DNA of 64,000 nucleotides, taken from contig NW_024003102.1 in assembly GCF_014805625.2 (NCBI RefSeq), forward strand, positions 205,772 to 269,771, written 5' to 3'. This document shows, one piece after another, positions 23,561 through 35,350 of the stretch. Numbering within the stretch: position 1 is the first letter of the stretch; every line of letters starts with the position of its first letter. The position numbers were made by a program, and so were the translations under genes. The stretch comes from Glossina fuscipes (lineage: Eukaryota > Arthropoda > Insecta > Diptera > Glossinidae). The notes under the pieces are model-generated. The model did not search any database. It was not told the DNA's origin and worked only from the letters and a program-made list of their open reading frames with translations.

Positions 23561-23818
23561 GTGGTGTTCGTTAAGGCGGCTGAGCAAATTGATTACGACT
23601 TAATAACTTTCCTGCTTGACCTGCCGCCTGCCCTGCTTAGAAAGGATGACGATATTGTAGGTAGTGCGCCTACATGTGGTTTTGTAAGACCTCAGAAACT
23701 GAAGCAACCATCGGGTGTCTTTCACGAAGATGTTACATCTTTAGCTGGCGCCTCATCTCTCAAGAGTCAGGTTTTATTGACGTTAATCAAAATGCCGGCA
23801 GTAATGAATAAAAATTAA
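23561..23818 (+). other. 85-codon ORF with protein-like composition, unidentified
   Basis: This ORF has balanced codon use and a GC content above its flanks. It reads in part YDLITFLLDLPPALLRKDDD and ends in an A-rich 3' flank. The segment DLPPALLRKDDD weakly resembles DLPATLLERNDE in the sv exon at 56014-56577, but the match is short and the rest does not align convincingly. It could be a small gene, a decayed exon or chance. TTGTAG|GTAGTG at about 23659 is donor-like and could end an exon. Confidence 0.3.
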
Positions 23819-24829
23819 AATTAGATGTGCTTGGCTACACAAAAAAAGGAAAAATGTGTGGCTAGGCGCCATACTCTAGTGTGGGTGAGTGTACACACGA
23901 GTGCAGGTAGAGGTACTGGGAACTGTTACTGACGGGCTAAGAAGGGATTAACGAACGACGTACAGGACGAACAACGGACCTCACAAACGGACATACACAG
24001 TATGAACTCAATGAAAGGTTTGACTGAACCTTTTCTTTTTTTATTTGTTTTGCCCTATTTCAAGTGCAAATTTTTTTTTTATTGTTTTCATTTTTTCTTT
24101 AAAGTTAATATATTTTCCTTGTCATGCGGCAAAGCAGGCCGAATATTTTGCAAACGCTCTACCGAAACCTGAGCTATGCCCATGACAATGTCTATCTAGC
24201 ACATCATAATTTTTTCGCGCAAATGTTGCTAGTAATATATCAAGAAACTACAACCAGAATTTGTGTCCATACGAATAATCAGAATGAAAGACCAATCTGT
24301 TAAATGGCTGCTAATTAACAGCTGTTACTGCTGTTATTTATAACAGAAACACAAATGCCCGTAATAATTTCCTAATTTAAATTTCGCTCAAAGTGTTCAA
24401 CCATGTATATATTTCGTTCTCTGATAACTAAAACTGTATGTATAATTATTAAGTTAACATACGTATACCTTAAAGAGGTGGTAATTGAGATAATCATTAG
24501 CGAAAACAAATGTGAAGTACAGATTGTAGACTAAAAATCCCTCGTGGTAATAACCCAATAAATACCAAATACCTTCTAAACGTTACAGAATATAAATCAA
24601 AATTAAAGTAAGAATATACTTGAACAAAATCAAAATACAAACGTACATGTTGAAAGTAAAAATCTGAATTTCGTAAGATAAACTACAAAATTAATAGAGG
24701 ACACTAATTCGTTGTTCATTTTGAGAATCTGTGCAGACGAGATCCGTATTTTGATTACTAGGACTTTCGGTTTATCTTTACAGATTAGAAACAACCCTTA
24801 CGACGTGGAAGAGCAGTCTCATCCTCCCC
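23819..24829. other. Non-coding stretch
   Basis: Contains the second copy of dispersed repeat B (24554-24608) and GTGAGTGTACACACG-type simple text near 23885. Otherwise nothing supportable. Confidence 0.45.
24554..24608 (+). repeat. Dispersed repeat B, copy 2
   Basis: Matches 13840-13894 in order and orientation (AATACCTTCT, CGTTA, ATAAATCAAAATTAAA). See copy 1. Confidence 0.65.
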
Positions 24830-25690
24830 CTGCACAAAACTAGTAAAAGCCACTTATTTGCTAAATAAAGGGACATTTCTAAAGTTGGCGCTTTACCAAA
24901 GTTTTTCGAATATCACATTCTGCGTCATGTTTAATACACTAGGCGTTCTCTAATCGTCTTCAAAGCCATGTGGTTAATACCGATTTCTCCCAAGCTCTTT
25001 CTCTCTCACTCTGCAAATTTTGAAACTTGATTTTATGGACTTTCCTCCGTATTTTCTGAACGGAGTTGCTTCATATTCAAGCATTCAATGCATATTCAAA
25101 GTATTCAGAATATTTTATTTGGATCCATCAAATTGGTAGACATCATTGTTTGTGTCCTCTCCTCTTTGCTTTATGCCTCAATGACTTACCATCATTCATA
25201 CGACTTTCATATATTTTCATGTATAAGGTCGATATCAAATCGTTTCCATCGTTTAACACGTCGCAACTTCGCCATGCGTTTAAGTGATTTAAATGTATTT
25301 ACTGAATGGTGTTACGTAATCTTTATGTCAGTTAATTGTAATAAATACAAAAAATAACACTGAATAGACGTGCATCTCTACACATTTCCTATTGCTCTCA
25401 TCACGTCCACTTGTTACGTATACTTTACTTTTGTATTGGTGTCATTCTTGACTGTCTGTTACGTTTTAATCTACTCATTGACCAAGTAGTCAATACTGCG
25501 TAAAATTTTCTTGAATTTGTAAGGCAATGGTTGAGTGAAGTTTTGAATACGTATATTAAAAAGCCGCCAGTCGTTAAGACATGCTTTGATAGTGAGGTTT
25601 TGCGGGTTGGCATATCGATTTGGACGTATTTTAAGCACAGGCTTTTAATCAAATTATTCTATAGCTAGGAGCTCTTTTAAACTAAATTAG
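24830..25690 (+). mobile_element. LINE fragment: reverse transcriptase palm and thumb, decayed
   Basis: Scattered frames follow a non-LTR reverse transcriptase in order: KLALYQSFSN / ALPKFFEYHI at about 24880-24925, then CPLLFALCLNDLPSFIR at 25155-25205, then MYKVDIKSF at about 25218 where YADD is expected. GVILDCLLRFNLLIDQVVN follows at about 25438-25495, the conserved block after the palm. The active-site Tyr-Ala-Asp-Asp is therefore Tyr-Lys-Val-Asp, which should be inactive. Frame changes and stops occur throughout, and both ends are missing. It belongs to the same broad group as the LINEs at 25930-27060, 29600-32260 and 47196-50040 but is more diverged. It points toward the minus-strand copy next to it. 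Confidence 0.75.
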
Positions 25691-25929
25691 CCTAAATGTT
25701 TTGCATACAGCCCTTAGGCATTGTCGTCTTGTTAAGCTTGATTTAAGTATGCAATCACGCGTTGTCCAGCACCGTGAACATTACCATTATTCACTTATTC
25801 TTATGTGATTTCTTGTCGAACATATATCATTAATAACGAATGTTTGACAGTTTACTATCCAACCCATTTAAAATAGGTATTAAATAAAAAGGCCTAGAGA
25901 GTAGAATGTTACCAATCTACTGTGCTATT

Positions 25930-27060
25930 TTTTGATTTTATTTATTTATTTATTCCATATAATAATAATAGTTAACAACAATTAATTTTCGACTCATAAT
26001 GACTTTTTAAGGTTAAAAGTTAGTTCAAGTACGACATAGGTAAATCGTGGAATGTTGCTTTGATGGACTTTAAAGAGTCCGTTAATGAGAATAAGTGATA
26101 GACATCATTTAGGTTCTTACATACTACTCTGAGCTAGTTAAACAGTTCGTAATTATATTTGCATTGACTAAGCTTTATCAAGATAAAGTGCCTAGAGAAG
26201 CGGTTAGGGGCATTAAAGCCTATCTCATGAAGTAATGCGAGCAATTCAAGTCACTTTGAAGATGATGTGATTGCGATTCTACGGAAAAGGAAGAAAATAG
26301 TTTCACATCATCAGCATACATTAAGATCTCGCTGAATTTCGCCACGGAGGGCAAATCGTTGATGTATAAATTAAATAAAATGGGTCCTAAGCGGCTACTT
26401 TGAAGTAGGCCAGACGTCACGGGAAATTCATCCGAGATAATGAGGTTCAAAAAAACCCTGAACGATCTACCATGCAGATAAGAGTTTAACCATTCCACTA
26501 AGAAGAAAGTTTAAATATAAGTAAGTTATGGTTAACCAAATCAAACGCTTTGCTTAAGTCAGTGTATATGGCGTCAGAGCGAGAGCCACTAGAAAAAGCC
26601 TTGAAAACGTGAGAAGTAAACTCTAACAGATTGGTGACCGTAGATCTTCCCTTTCGAAAACCATGTTGGAGAGGAGAAATAGAAGATTTAATGGCAAAGG
26701 CCAAATGCTGAGTCACTATTCCCGCAAACAGTTTAGGCAAGACACTCAGTTTGGCAATGCCTCTATAGTTTTCAACAAGTTGTCCACTTCCACTTTTGTG
26801 AAAAGGAATAAGGAAAGAACTCTTCCAACATAAAGGGAAAACACCTAAATTCAGTGACTTGTTGAAAATCTTTAAGATAATACCACATAGCTCGCCAGCA
26901 CCAGATATAAGTACGCACGAGGGGATTCCATCAGTTTTATTGTGAATTAAATTTTGCGGATGCCACCATGAAGGGGATTCCAATTTTTAAAATGATCTTG
27001 TCGATATCGACGTCAAGTAAGCGTGCTTTGCGAATAGAAGGCGAATTCTTGTAGAGTAGA
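25930..27060 (-). mobile_element. LINE copy, minus strand: reverse transcriptase with internal deletion and A-rich tail
   Basis: Two minus-strand frames carry RT. 26498-26983 has DGIPSCVL, VENYRGIAKLSVLPKLF, QHGFRKGRSTVTNLLEF and YTDLSKAFD. 26220-26498 has RLGPILFNLYINDLP and LMYADD. The YADD active site is intact, but the frames are offset by one shift near 26498-26510. At about 26245 the reading jumps from just after the palm straight to the C-terminal region (NRFSRHFILIKLSQC at about 26190-26140). Compared with 47196-50040, about 0.5 kb is missing. The 3' end has a tail of AATAAATAAATAAATAAA at about 25950-25930. The 5' end is truncated within ORF2 before RT. ORF1 and endonuclease are absent. 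Confidence 0.85.
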
Positions 27061-29599
27061 AAGTGTGAAATAAACTGTATAACATTTTTTTTTTTAATTC
27101 AGTTATGGTTGAAGTGAACTTAAAAGTGAAAAATAAATTTAATTCTAGTATTTGGCTATTAATATAAAACTACTAAAATGCAACTACTATACAGTAGCAG
27201 TAAATTCTTTCGCACTTGGGAACCGATTCATTATTTTTTAGGAATAAAAGCCTTAAGTTTCGTTATATTATAAGAAAGAAAATTTTTCCTCGCTTCCTAC
27301 TATATTCCGGATCTATCTCTCTGCGTACATAGAAATACGAAGTCGAGCTCTTTGATGCTTCCTACAATTTGGACTACTGTGCCACTACTGAATCCTTTTA
27401 GTACAATAATTTTTTTAAGAATTTTATATACAATGAAGCAGGTTCGGCAGACTTCGGTAATTTCTTTGGTTATTGGTGCGGAAAATATAACTCCGAAAAG
27501 TCATGTCTTAACGTCTTAGTACACTTTCATACTCTTATTGAACGTGACATTTTTTCTTTTATTGAGTATTCAAACTGAATAAGGAGAGCTAAATTTTTCG
27601 GTTAGTAAATTGTAGTCACACAATGTGGAGAAATTTACATTAAAAGCTTGTGATTTGACACCAAAAGTATGTTTATTTGTAAAATGAACTTACTGTATGA
27701 TCCAAAACTATAGTTTCATCTAAGGGTTGAAAAACGTTAGATTGCGTCAAGTTGAGTCAAGGCTATAACGGTTTATTTTTTCTTAGAATAACGTTAACGT
27801 CGCTTCAATACATTTGAAAAAAAACCATCCTCGGCTGTTATAAATGGAAGCTTGGCTGCCCTACCCTATTATTATATAAAAACTTACTCAATTACCGCTT
27901 CTGTCCAACATAATATTTGTTCTAATCAAACCTATAAGTTAATACTACGATAACAAAGACAAGTACTAGCTTAATCAGGCTTTTTAAAATTCAGTTATGT
28001 CCATATAGAAAGCACTTAAAGCTTGGCGTCTTATACTAGGCGATTAAACCAATCTGCTTCACAAACAGTTTAGACACAAGTACAATGAGGTACTCCGCAG
28101 CAAAACAGTGCTACACTAACTCGAAAATCTTTCGCCGTGAAAAAACCCTACCGCATAGATTCCTATTCTCTTAGAAAACCACCACATAAATTATGGCCCA
28201 GTTGGTATAATTAATATGCTGACGAGATTGTTATTAATTGAATGACAAGCATTGTTTTTTCTTCATCCTCCTCTCCTGGCGTTCACTAACTACCTCTTAT
28301 GTGCTCCAGTTTTGTGTGTTCACTTATTTATGGTGAGGATCGCCCGCCGGTCCCAGACCTTCATTTTACTGAGATGGATTTGGATATCTTTAGGTGGTCA
28401 GATGAGTAAAAGCTCGTACAATTTCCATTAACGTTGCAAGAAATTTAAAATTTATATATTAATTTACTTGATGCTGCTCCTAGACACTTAATAGCTATTA
28501 CCATGCGCTTTTTTAAGTATCCATACATTTTATGTATGTTACCTAATTTTAGATGTTGTCATTATGTAATTCTTTCATATCCTTCCTTTTCTATTGTGAT
28601 AGCCAAGTGGTCTTTCACACTTATCTTGAGTATTATAAAGCAATGAATCTCGAGTATATAAATGTCTAACCCAATCCCTTCTGTACTTACTTTTAACATA
28701 TGCAGCTTCTTCTAAATAATCCAATTTAGGCATTTCAAACGATTTAAAACTCGGCACATTTAGTTAAGGTATCCCTGAGCAAAGGCGTAATGTGGGCTGT
28801 GTTGTGCTTAAGGATATTCAAGGCAAGTTCTCCATAAAGATAATAAATTAAATCCTCTAAGGCACACTATCGCGAATCTTCGCTTTTTAATCGCACTGCC
28901 TGCTTTTGGAACAACTATTAATACAGGTCCTCCCCACTGCTCGTCATGTTTTCATTTCCAAGTAGAACGTACGCAAATACTATTCCATTCTTTCCTCGTC
29001 CGCTTTATAAAATCCTTCCAGAAATATATAGTATAACGTCGACGAAGGTCTACTGTGAAAAACACAGCAATTTCCATCCAGTTCCAATCTTGTTGGTAGT
29101 TATGTGAAATCTATGATTGAAACTTTTAGATTTACAGAACGGCCTAGCCATAGCCAGAGTTACGACACACACGGCTAAAGCCATACTTAGAGTGATAAGA
29201 CATGAAATACAACAGAATTAGCTTGCACGTTATAATATATAACACCGGTTGAAGTTATTTATCAAGTTATTATCAAAGCTATAACATAGAGTTGGCAGCC
29301 CTGTTCGGTAATTTACAGTATACTCTTTTGCGGAATAGTTGATACTGAAATTCACACTTTTTTTTAACGTTGCCTTCATTTTTCATAAAGTGACTGGAAA
29401 TATATACGCTACATTTTTACGGATTGTTAGTTTGGGCATGAATGCAGGCATTGGGAGTACTGGCGCTTCTGATATATTGAGCAACAATAGTAAGAATAAT
29501 AGTATCGTCAACTTATTGTATTATTGTATTACGACATTGTTGAAGTTTGCTTTACACTCATCATTTATCAATTGTTGCACCATCTACTGAAATATATAT
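27061..29599. other. Non-coding stretch
   Basis: AT-rich, with no recognisable gene. The minus-strand ORF at 28575-28757 (start MPSFKSFEMPKLDYLEEAAY) and neighbouring broken minus frames up to about 29100 have a protein-like look, such as a GGPVLIVVPKAGS segment near 28920. I could not match them to a family, so they may be a decayed element. Confidence 0.35.
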
Positions 29600-32260
29600 T
29601 GCGCACAACCTAATTGCCAAATTAGAAATCCTGACGAGTGTTATTCAGCTGGCCATTTGTGCGACAAAGTCTTTCACCGTAAAGGTGTCGGCATAAGTGG
29701 CCGCACATTTGATGTGATCATGGACTAATCTGAAGGCTTATTGTAATGCGTATAAGCAGAAGGAGGTGGAGCACCACATACTACTTTTTCGAAGCAGGAC
29801 CGGTTTTTAAAAAATTACTAAGTGCTTTATGGAACTGAACAAATTGTTCGAAGATGTACAGACTGCTTTAGATGGATTTTAGTGCTTGCATGATGTGTGG
29901 TTGAGCGCATATCTGCAGCCTCGTCTAATGTTGAAACTAAAACCAAACGTCCACTTTGAGTCTGGCAGCGACTGATATTGATAGGACGGTTCCCAACTTA
30001 TTGACAGTAGTTCCAGCCCGGAAATCAATATGTTTATCATCTCTCGCTGCGGATACAACTTTGGAGCAGCTTAATGATCATATTAGAGCGACGTTACCTC
30101 ATTGTGATCTTAGCAAGATTGACTGGCAAGGGATATTGCTTAATGTGAGATTCTTGTGGCGACTAATCTGTATAATATTATATTCTATAAATGCTTTTGG
30201 CTTGAGAGATGTCTCGTTTGGCATGTTAGACGTTCTTAAGCCTTACACCAAACTAACCCTTAATCAACGTGGTAGCGGTTCAAAAAAGTAAAAGGCTCCA
30301 TCTTTTTTATCAAAATGTTCGCGGTTTGAACTCGGAATTATGGACAGTGCTTCTTAACTCTGTTTACTGTGAATTTTATATGACTGTATCTCTAGAAAAA
30401 TGGTTTAAGCCATGCATTCATAAGGTTGAGATTGTTCCTACGGACGGTACAGAAAAGAGAGAATTAATGATAGAGCCAGATAAAGTTGTTTTTGTCATAT
30501 GGAATTCGCTTGCTACTCATTTACTTATACTATCAGTTCAAGTGAGTGTTGAGTTCTGCTGTGTCCAAGTAAAGATTGCTAATATTTTTATTTATATTAC
30601 ATGTTTATATATTAGTATTGATATTTGCATTAGTCGCTTTTTACTCCTAAGTGGGAAATGATCGCTTTGAGAAACGTAGATTTATTCTTGGTGTTGCTTT
30701 CTTAATTAAGTTAATTAACGGTAGTATCGATTCGCCCACATTACTTGGTGAAATAAGTTTTAATGTCCTTAATCGCTTCTCTAGGCAATTTATTTACATT
30801 AGTCAATGTGAGTATAATTATGAGCTGTGTAATAAGTTCAGAATTGTTTGCAGAGACTTAAATGATGTCTATCACTTAATCTCTATGTCACACTCCTTAA
30901 GAGTATTTAAATCATTGTTGTCGCGACGTGTAGTTTTTGTGCAGAGGTACTGCGTATTCCTTTAAAAATTGTTAATAGTAGTCTCATGAAGGGATACTGC
31001 CCTGAAAGCATGAAGCAATCTTATATTATACCGCTCCCTAAGATCCTAGAAATCTGATAAGTAATTACAGAGGTGCCGCAAAGCTAAGTGTAATTACTAA
31101 ACTTTTTGAAGATTTATTGGCGGCCAGAATTGAACTGTCTATTCGAGTTATCATCTCGCCTCAAAGCATGGTTGTTTACTAAGGGTAAGTCTAGGACGAT
31201 TAATCTGCTGGCATTAGTTTGTAGTGCGTTTTGTGGCTTTTCGGTAAGAATGCAAATAGATATAATATACACTGACTTTTCAAAGGCTTTTGATAGAATG
31301 CCCCACTCTCTTCTCCTACATAAGCTAATGTTCATGGGCTTGCCCTTTAACTTTATTGAATTGGTCAAATGGTATATTTCTGGATGTAACCAATGCTTTA
31401 TTTTTAACGGTTAAATTTCTCACAAGATCGCAAGTTATATCAGATGCACCGCAAGGACGTCACCTTGGTTCTCTCCTTTTTTTATTGCGCATTAGTGACC
31501 AACCTTCCTGTGCAAAGAATTCTAATCTTTTAATGTTTACCGCGGAAAGAGCGAAATCTCATTAAGTTATCAAATTGGTACAAGGATAATGCTATGACCT
31601 TAAATCGGGACAAATGTAAAAAGTTATCAACATCTAGATCTATCCCGATATCTGTCAATTACCATTTAGATTGTCATTTGGTGGGCAATGTTTCGTTTGA
31701 GTTATTGATTCGAAATGGATTCCATTTGCAGATGATCTCGGTGGTTAAATATATTGTGGGTTTCGTTAAGTGTTGGCATAAATAATTTTTGGATGCGTAT
31801 GTCACTAGAAGGCTTTATGTTGTACTAATTAGATCTATTCTTGAATGCACGGTGATTATATAGGCACCAAATTATAATATATACATCGCTCCATTGAATC
31901 TTTTCAGAAGCTGCTTATGAAATTTGGATTACGCGGTTTGTGTTAGGATCCTGAACGAATGTTTCTCCCCTTATGACAGTCGCCTTAAACTTAGTAATTT
32001 CGCCGTCTCTTCTGAAAAGACACACTTGGATCGGGGTATCCTTTATTAATATGAACATAAGTGTTCTGTCTCGATGTAGAAGGCATAATGTTCTTGTTAA
32101 GTTATCTCAGTGTCGAACAAATTACGAATTATTTCATCTGTTGAGAGTTCTAATTTTAATGAATACTATAATTTGTACCACGTTCCCTTGACTTTCATAA
32201 ATTATGTCTAGGGTGGTATTCTTGAATAAAATAATGAAACCAGGCATGCATTCAGTCTAT
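29600..32260 (+). mobile_element. Scrambled LINE copy: ORF1 end, endonuclease start, C-terminal block, RT, C-terminal block
   Basis: Segments of a non-LTR retrotransposon are recognisable but out of order. About 29630-30300 looks like ORF1: a zinc-finger-like stretch (HLCDKVFHRKGVGISGRTFD) then LSSLAADTTLEQLNDHIRAT. 30290-30400 is the start of an endonuclease (LFYQNVRGLNSEL). 30651-30930 is a C-terminal block (RRFILGVAFLIKLI ... YNYELCNKFRIV). 30940-31785 then gives RT (NYRGAAKLSVITKLFE, IIYTDFSKAFDRMPHSLL). 31973-32260 is a second C-terminal block. Since that block normally follows RT, two copies appear merged or nested. Stops are frequent; no functional protein remains. A PHD-like ORF1 finger is known in CR1/Jockey-side LINEs. 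Confidence 0.75.
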
Positions 32261-32389
32261 GTTCACAGGCATCTTGCAAAGAAATTTGTCAATCTGATGG
32301 AACTATTTGTATAGATCTGTACACATTGGTTGAACTATAATGTCCGCAAAACTTTTTACTAGAGTTACTGGATTTTTATATGCATCATC

Positions 32390-33990
32390 TAAAGATGAGG
32401 GATATATTCATTTTAACAAAACGTTTGCAACGCCCAAAAGGAAACCCCACGAAGTATATATACTCTTGATGAACATCAAATTCTGAATCGATTTAAGCCT
32501 GTCTATTTGTCTGACCGTTTGTCTGCGTAATGTCTATTGTAAAATTTAACTTGATAGTAAGAATAACGCTATCAACTACAAATTTGTAACAGTAAAAGTT
32601 CTTGCACGCAGATTGGTATTGAAAATGGGGCCAAATCGGCCGAAGGACACGCCCATAGCATCCCCTCTTTTTCAAAGGGAATGAAAAATTGGTTTTTAGC
32701 TCACTACTCATAAACTATAGCAAACAAATGCACAAAAATTTGAAAGCATATTCTATGCGCGATGCTGTACCATCTGTGCAGAAAAATTGGAAAAATTGAC
32801 CACAACTACCCAATATTAAAGTGTATCAAAATTGAATAATTTTTTCAGTACTTTTATAACGCGCAGAAACAAGCTTCAAAGTATATAAATTTTTGGCTTG
32901 TTTCAAATTTGGAATGCATCTAAACATGTCCGTCTTCTGTCCATCTGTCTGTTTGCCCAATTTAGTGTGGTAAATATTCTCCCGTTAGCGAAAATGACGA
33001 TATCGCCTACAAATTTGTAAAAGTATTTGGAATTGACCTAAACGTTTCGAAGGATGCGCCTACAACGCTAATATGTGTTTATGACAAAAACTTTTATTTT
33101 TAAAATAGAAGAAAGCAACTGCGCCCACTCCATATTATAGAGCATGAAAATTTTGTTATTTTACTTCTTTTGCCTTTTTTGCGGTAAGCGATGATGGGTA
33201 TACAAGATTCGGTTCCGACCGAATTTAATTTTCTTACTGGTTTCTGTTTATACCCACCACTGTTGGATATAACACCACTGGAGGTATACTCATTTTTACT
33301 TCTTCATAATGTATGTAACAACCGAAAGGAAGTTTCAGAGACCTTATAAAGTATACATATTCTTGATCAGCATGCAATTTTCAATTGATTAAGCCATTTC
33401 TGTCCGCCTCTGCGTGTGCGTGGCATTTGTTGTTGGCACTTTCCTAGTCGCAAATATAGAGATATTTTCTTCAAATTTGATAGATACATTGGAAGTTTTT
33501 GCATGCATGTTGGTATTCAAAATGGTTCAAATTGATCAGAGCAAAAAAGCGCGCTAGAACATAAACTGAACGCGACACCGTTTTTCTTAACTAAAATTTG
33601 TTGCCTTTTGCTTGTTACTCAAAAATAAAAAAGTTAGTAGGCTGAAATTTTCCACATTTGCTTTATGAAAAATTCTACCCTTTTCGTGAAAAAATGGAAA
33701 AAACTGACCATGCCCACACGAAGTTACAAGTATAACATTTTATTTTTTTAACTTTTTTGAGATTTTATACTAATTTATCATAACGCAAACAAGAAAGAAT
33801 ATTTAAAACTATTTTGCAGATTCCTCAAATGAATACATATTATCTGCCTAAAAATGGGTTTATTCTAAAATAAATATGGTAGCCACCACGATTACTTTTT
33901 TTATTAGTAATACCATCGATATGGGCATCAAATAAAAGAATTTGGAGAGTATAATCCGAAAAGCATAGTGGCAAAAAATTAACTTTCTTA
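32390..33990 (+). repeat. Dispersed non-coding repeat C, two or three adjoining copies
   Basis: The recurring order is AAAGTATATA, then CTTGAT, then a run of CTGTC/TCTGTC words, then CTACAAATTTGTAA, then GCGCCCACTCCATATTATAG, then GGTGGGTA followed by GATTCGGTTCCGACCGAATTT. Such text begins near 32390, 32870 and 33290. The last copy ends near 33990 with AACTTTCTTACTTG. Similar text occurs at 16270-16640 and 35133-35350. It is non-coding; the family is not named here. Confidence 0.6.
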
Positions 33991-35132
33991 CTTGTTTTAC
34001 ATTAAATTTTCTTTTAATAAGGCAAGCGTTTCTCTCTATTGACCTTATTTCTTTCTACGTTTTTTTTGGATCTGCCACAAATTTGCTATTTTCCTCCGCT
34101 TTTTCTCTTTCAGCAATATATGCTTTGTGTTTGCGATTGGCTGGATTGATTGCGTCTGTAAAGTAAAAATTTGCTATCATTTACACTATATAGAATTGGG
34201 TCAGTTCTGAACAGAATTTATTCAATTCTGTGTAAAATTGCTTCAATTCAATACGTCAGTATAAAGACGCGACAAGATTGTTTATGCGGTATATAAATTG
34301 TGCCATAAAACATAAAACTGTGTTTCTTTTAAGCAAAGATAGGGTAATATATGCAAGCTTTGTTCGAACGGAGCGAAATGGATGCAAAAAACTGTCCACA
34401 ACGAATAACAAAAATTATTTTTGAATGGATTCGATTTTACCAAAATAACAACGACAAAAGTTGACGACACGACCGAATTGTATTCAAGCCTAGGCGACCA
34501 ATCCGAAAACTCCATCGGTTACCTAAGACCACCAAATCTTCTAAAACAACGCGTAATAAACCTTAAGAGCAACCAAAGCAAAATTTGTAAGGCGGCCTAA
34601 AGCGGAGATGAGTCTGGCAGCGAATTAGAGGTTAAAAAATATTCGCAGGTCTAATAAGTTATGATGAGTAAAAGACTAATTTTAAGAGATTGTTGATAGT
34701 TGATCAGTCGATAGCAAAAGCTGCTTGGCTAGTGATAACATGTCCCTACAAATTTGACAGTAAATTCGATAACTCGCTAGAATTCCCAATAGAATTTGCG
34801 TTTTAATTTTTCTGTAATGACAGAAAAAAATCGTTCGACATGTCATTAACAAGCTCATCTTTCGTGAATGGGTCGAAATTTTTAATACCGTGTTATTTCA
34901 ACTCCATAGGAAAGAGGTTCTTTTGTGACCGAATGTGTAGCAGTATCTTCAATATGTTAGATCTTGGCGTTTTGACAAAAAAATGTTCAAGTTAGAAGAG
35001 AAAAGAATATCTTTGGTTTTGTATAGATAGACGGAGTATACTATCGAGGCAGCAGTTAAATTTAAGGTACTCCGACATTTACTACAAAACAAAGAAGAAG
35101 AAATTAAGGTGAGATTTTTTCTAGAGTGGAGG
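33991..35132. other. Non-coding stretch
   Basis: Nothing recognised. The minus-strand ORF at 34282-34515 has no motif. Confidence 0.4.
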
Positions 35133-35350
35133 GCCTACAATTTTACAAAAGTATTTTGAATTGACCTTAACTTTCAAAGGACGTACCCACGACTTATACG
35201 ACAGAAGCTTTTATTTTGAAAATAGAAAAAATCAGCTGCGCCCACTCCATATTATAGCGCATGAAAATATTGTTCTTTTACTTCTTATGTCTTTTTTAGG
35301 ATAACGGTGGTGGGTACAAAAGATTTGGTCCCGATCGAATTTGATTTAAT
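35133..35350 (+). repeat. Dispersed non-coding repeat C, 3' part
   Basis: Matches 33006-33232 over about 220 bp: GCCTACAA, AAAGTATTT, AATTGACCT, GCGCCCACTCCATATTATAG and GATTTGGTCCCGATCGAATTT. Divergence is moderate. Only the 3' part of the unit is present. Confidence 0.75.

Noticed and set aside
23561..23818. Duplicate of the sv exon
   Set aside because: Only a 12-residue stretch looks similar, and the nucleotide alignment needs gaps and does not extend.
25425..25652. Minus-strand ORF of 75 codons
   Set aside because: Overlaps the plus-strand LINE block GVILD and has no motif of its own.
31114..31368. Minus-strand ORF of 84 codons
   Set aside because: Antisense of the RT segment carrying YTDFSKAFD.
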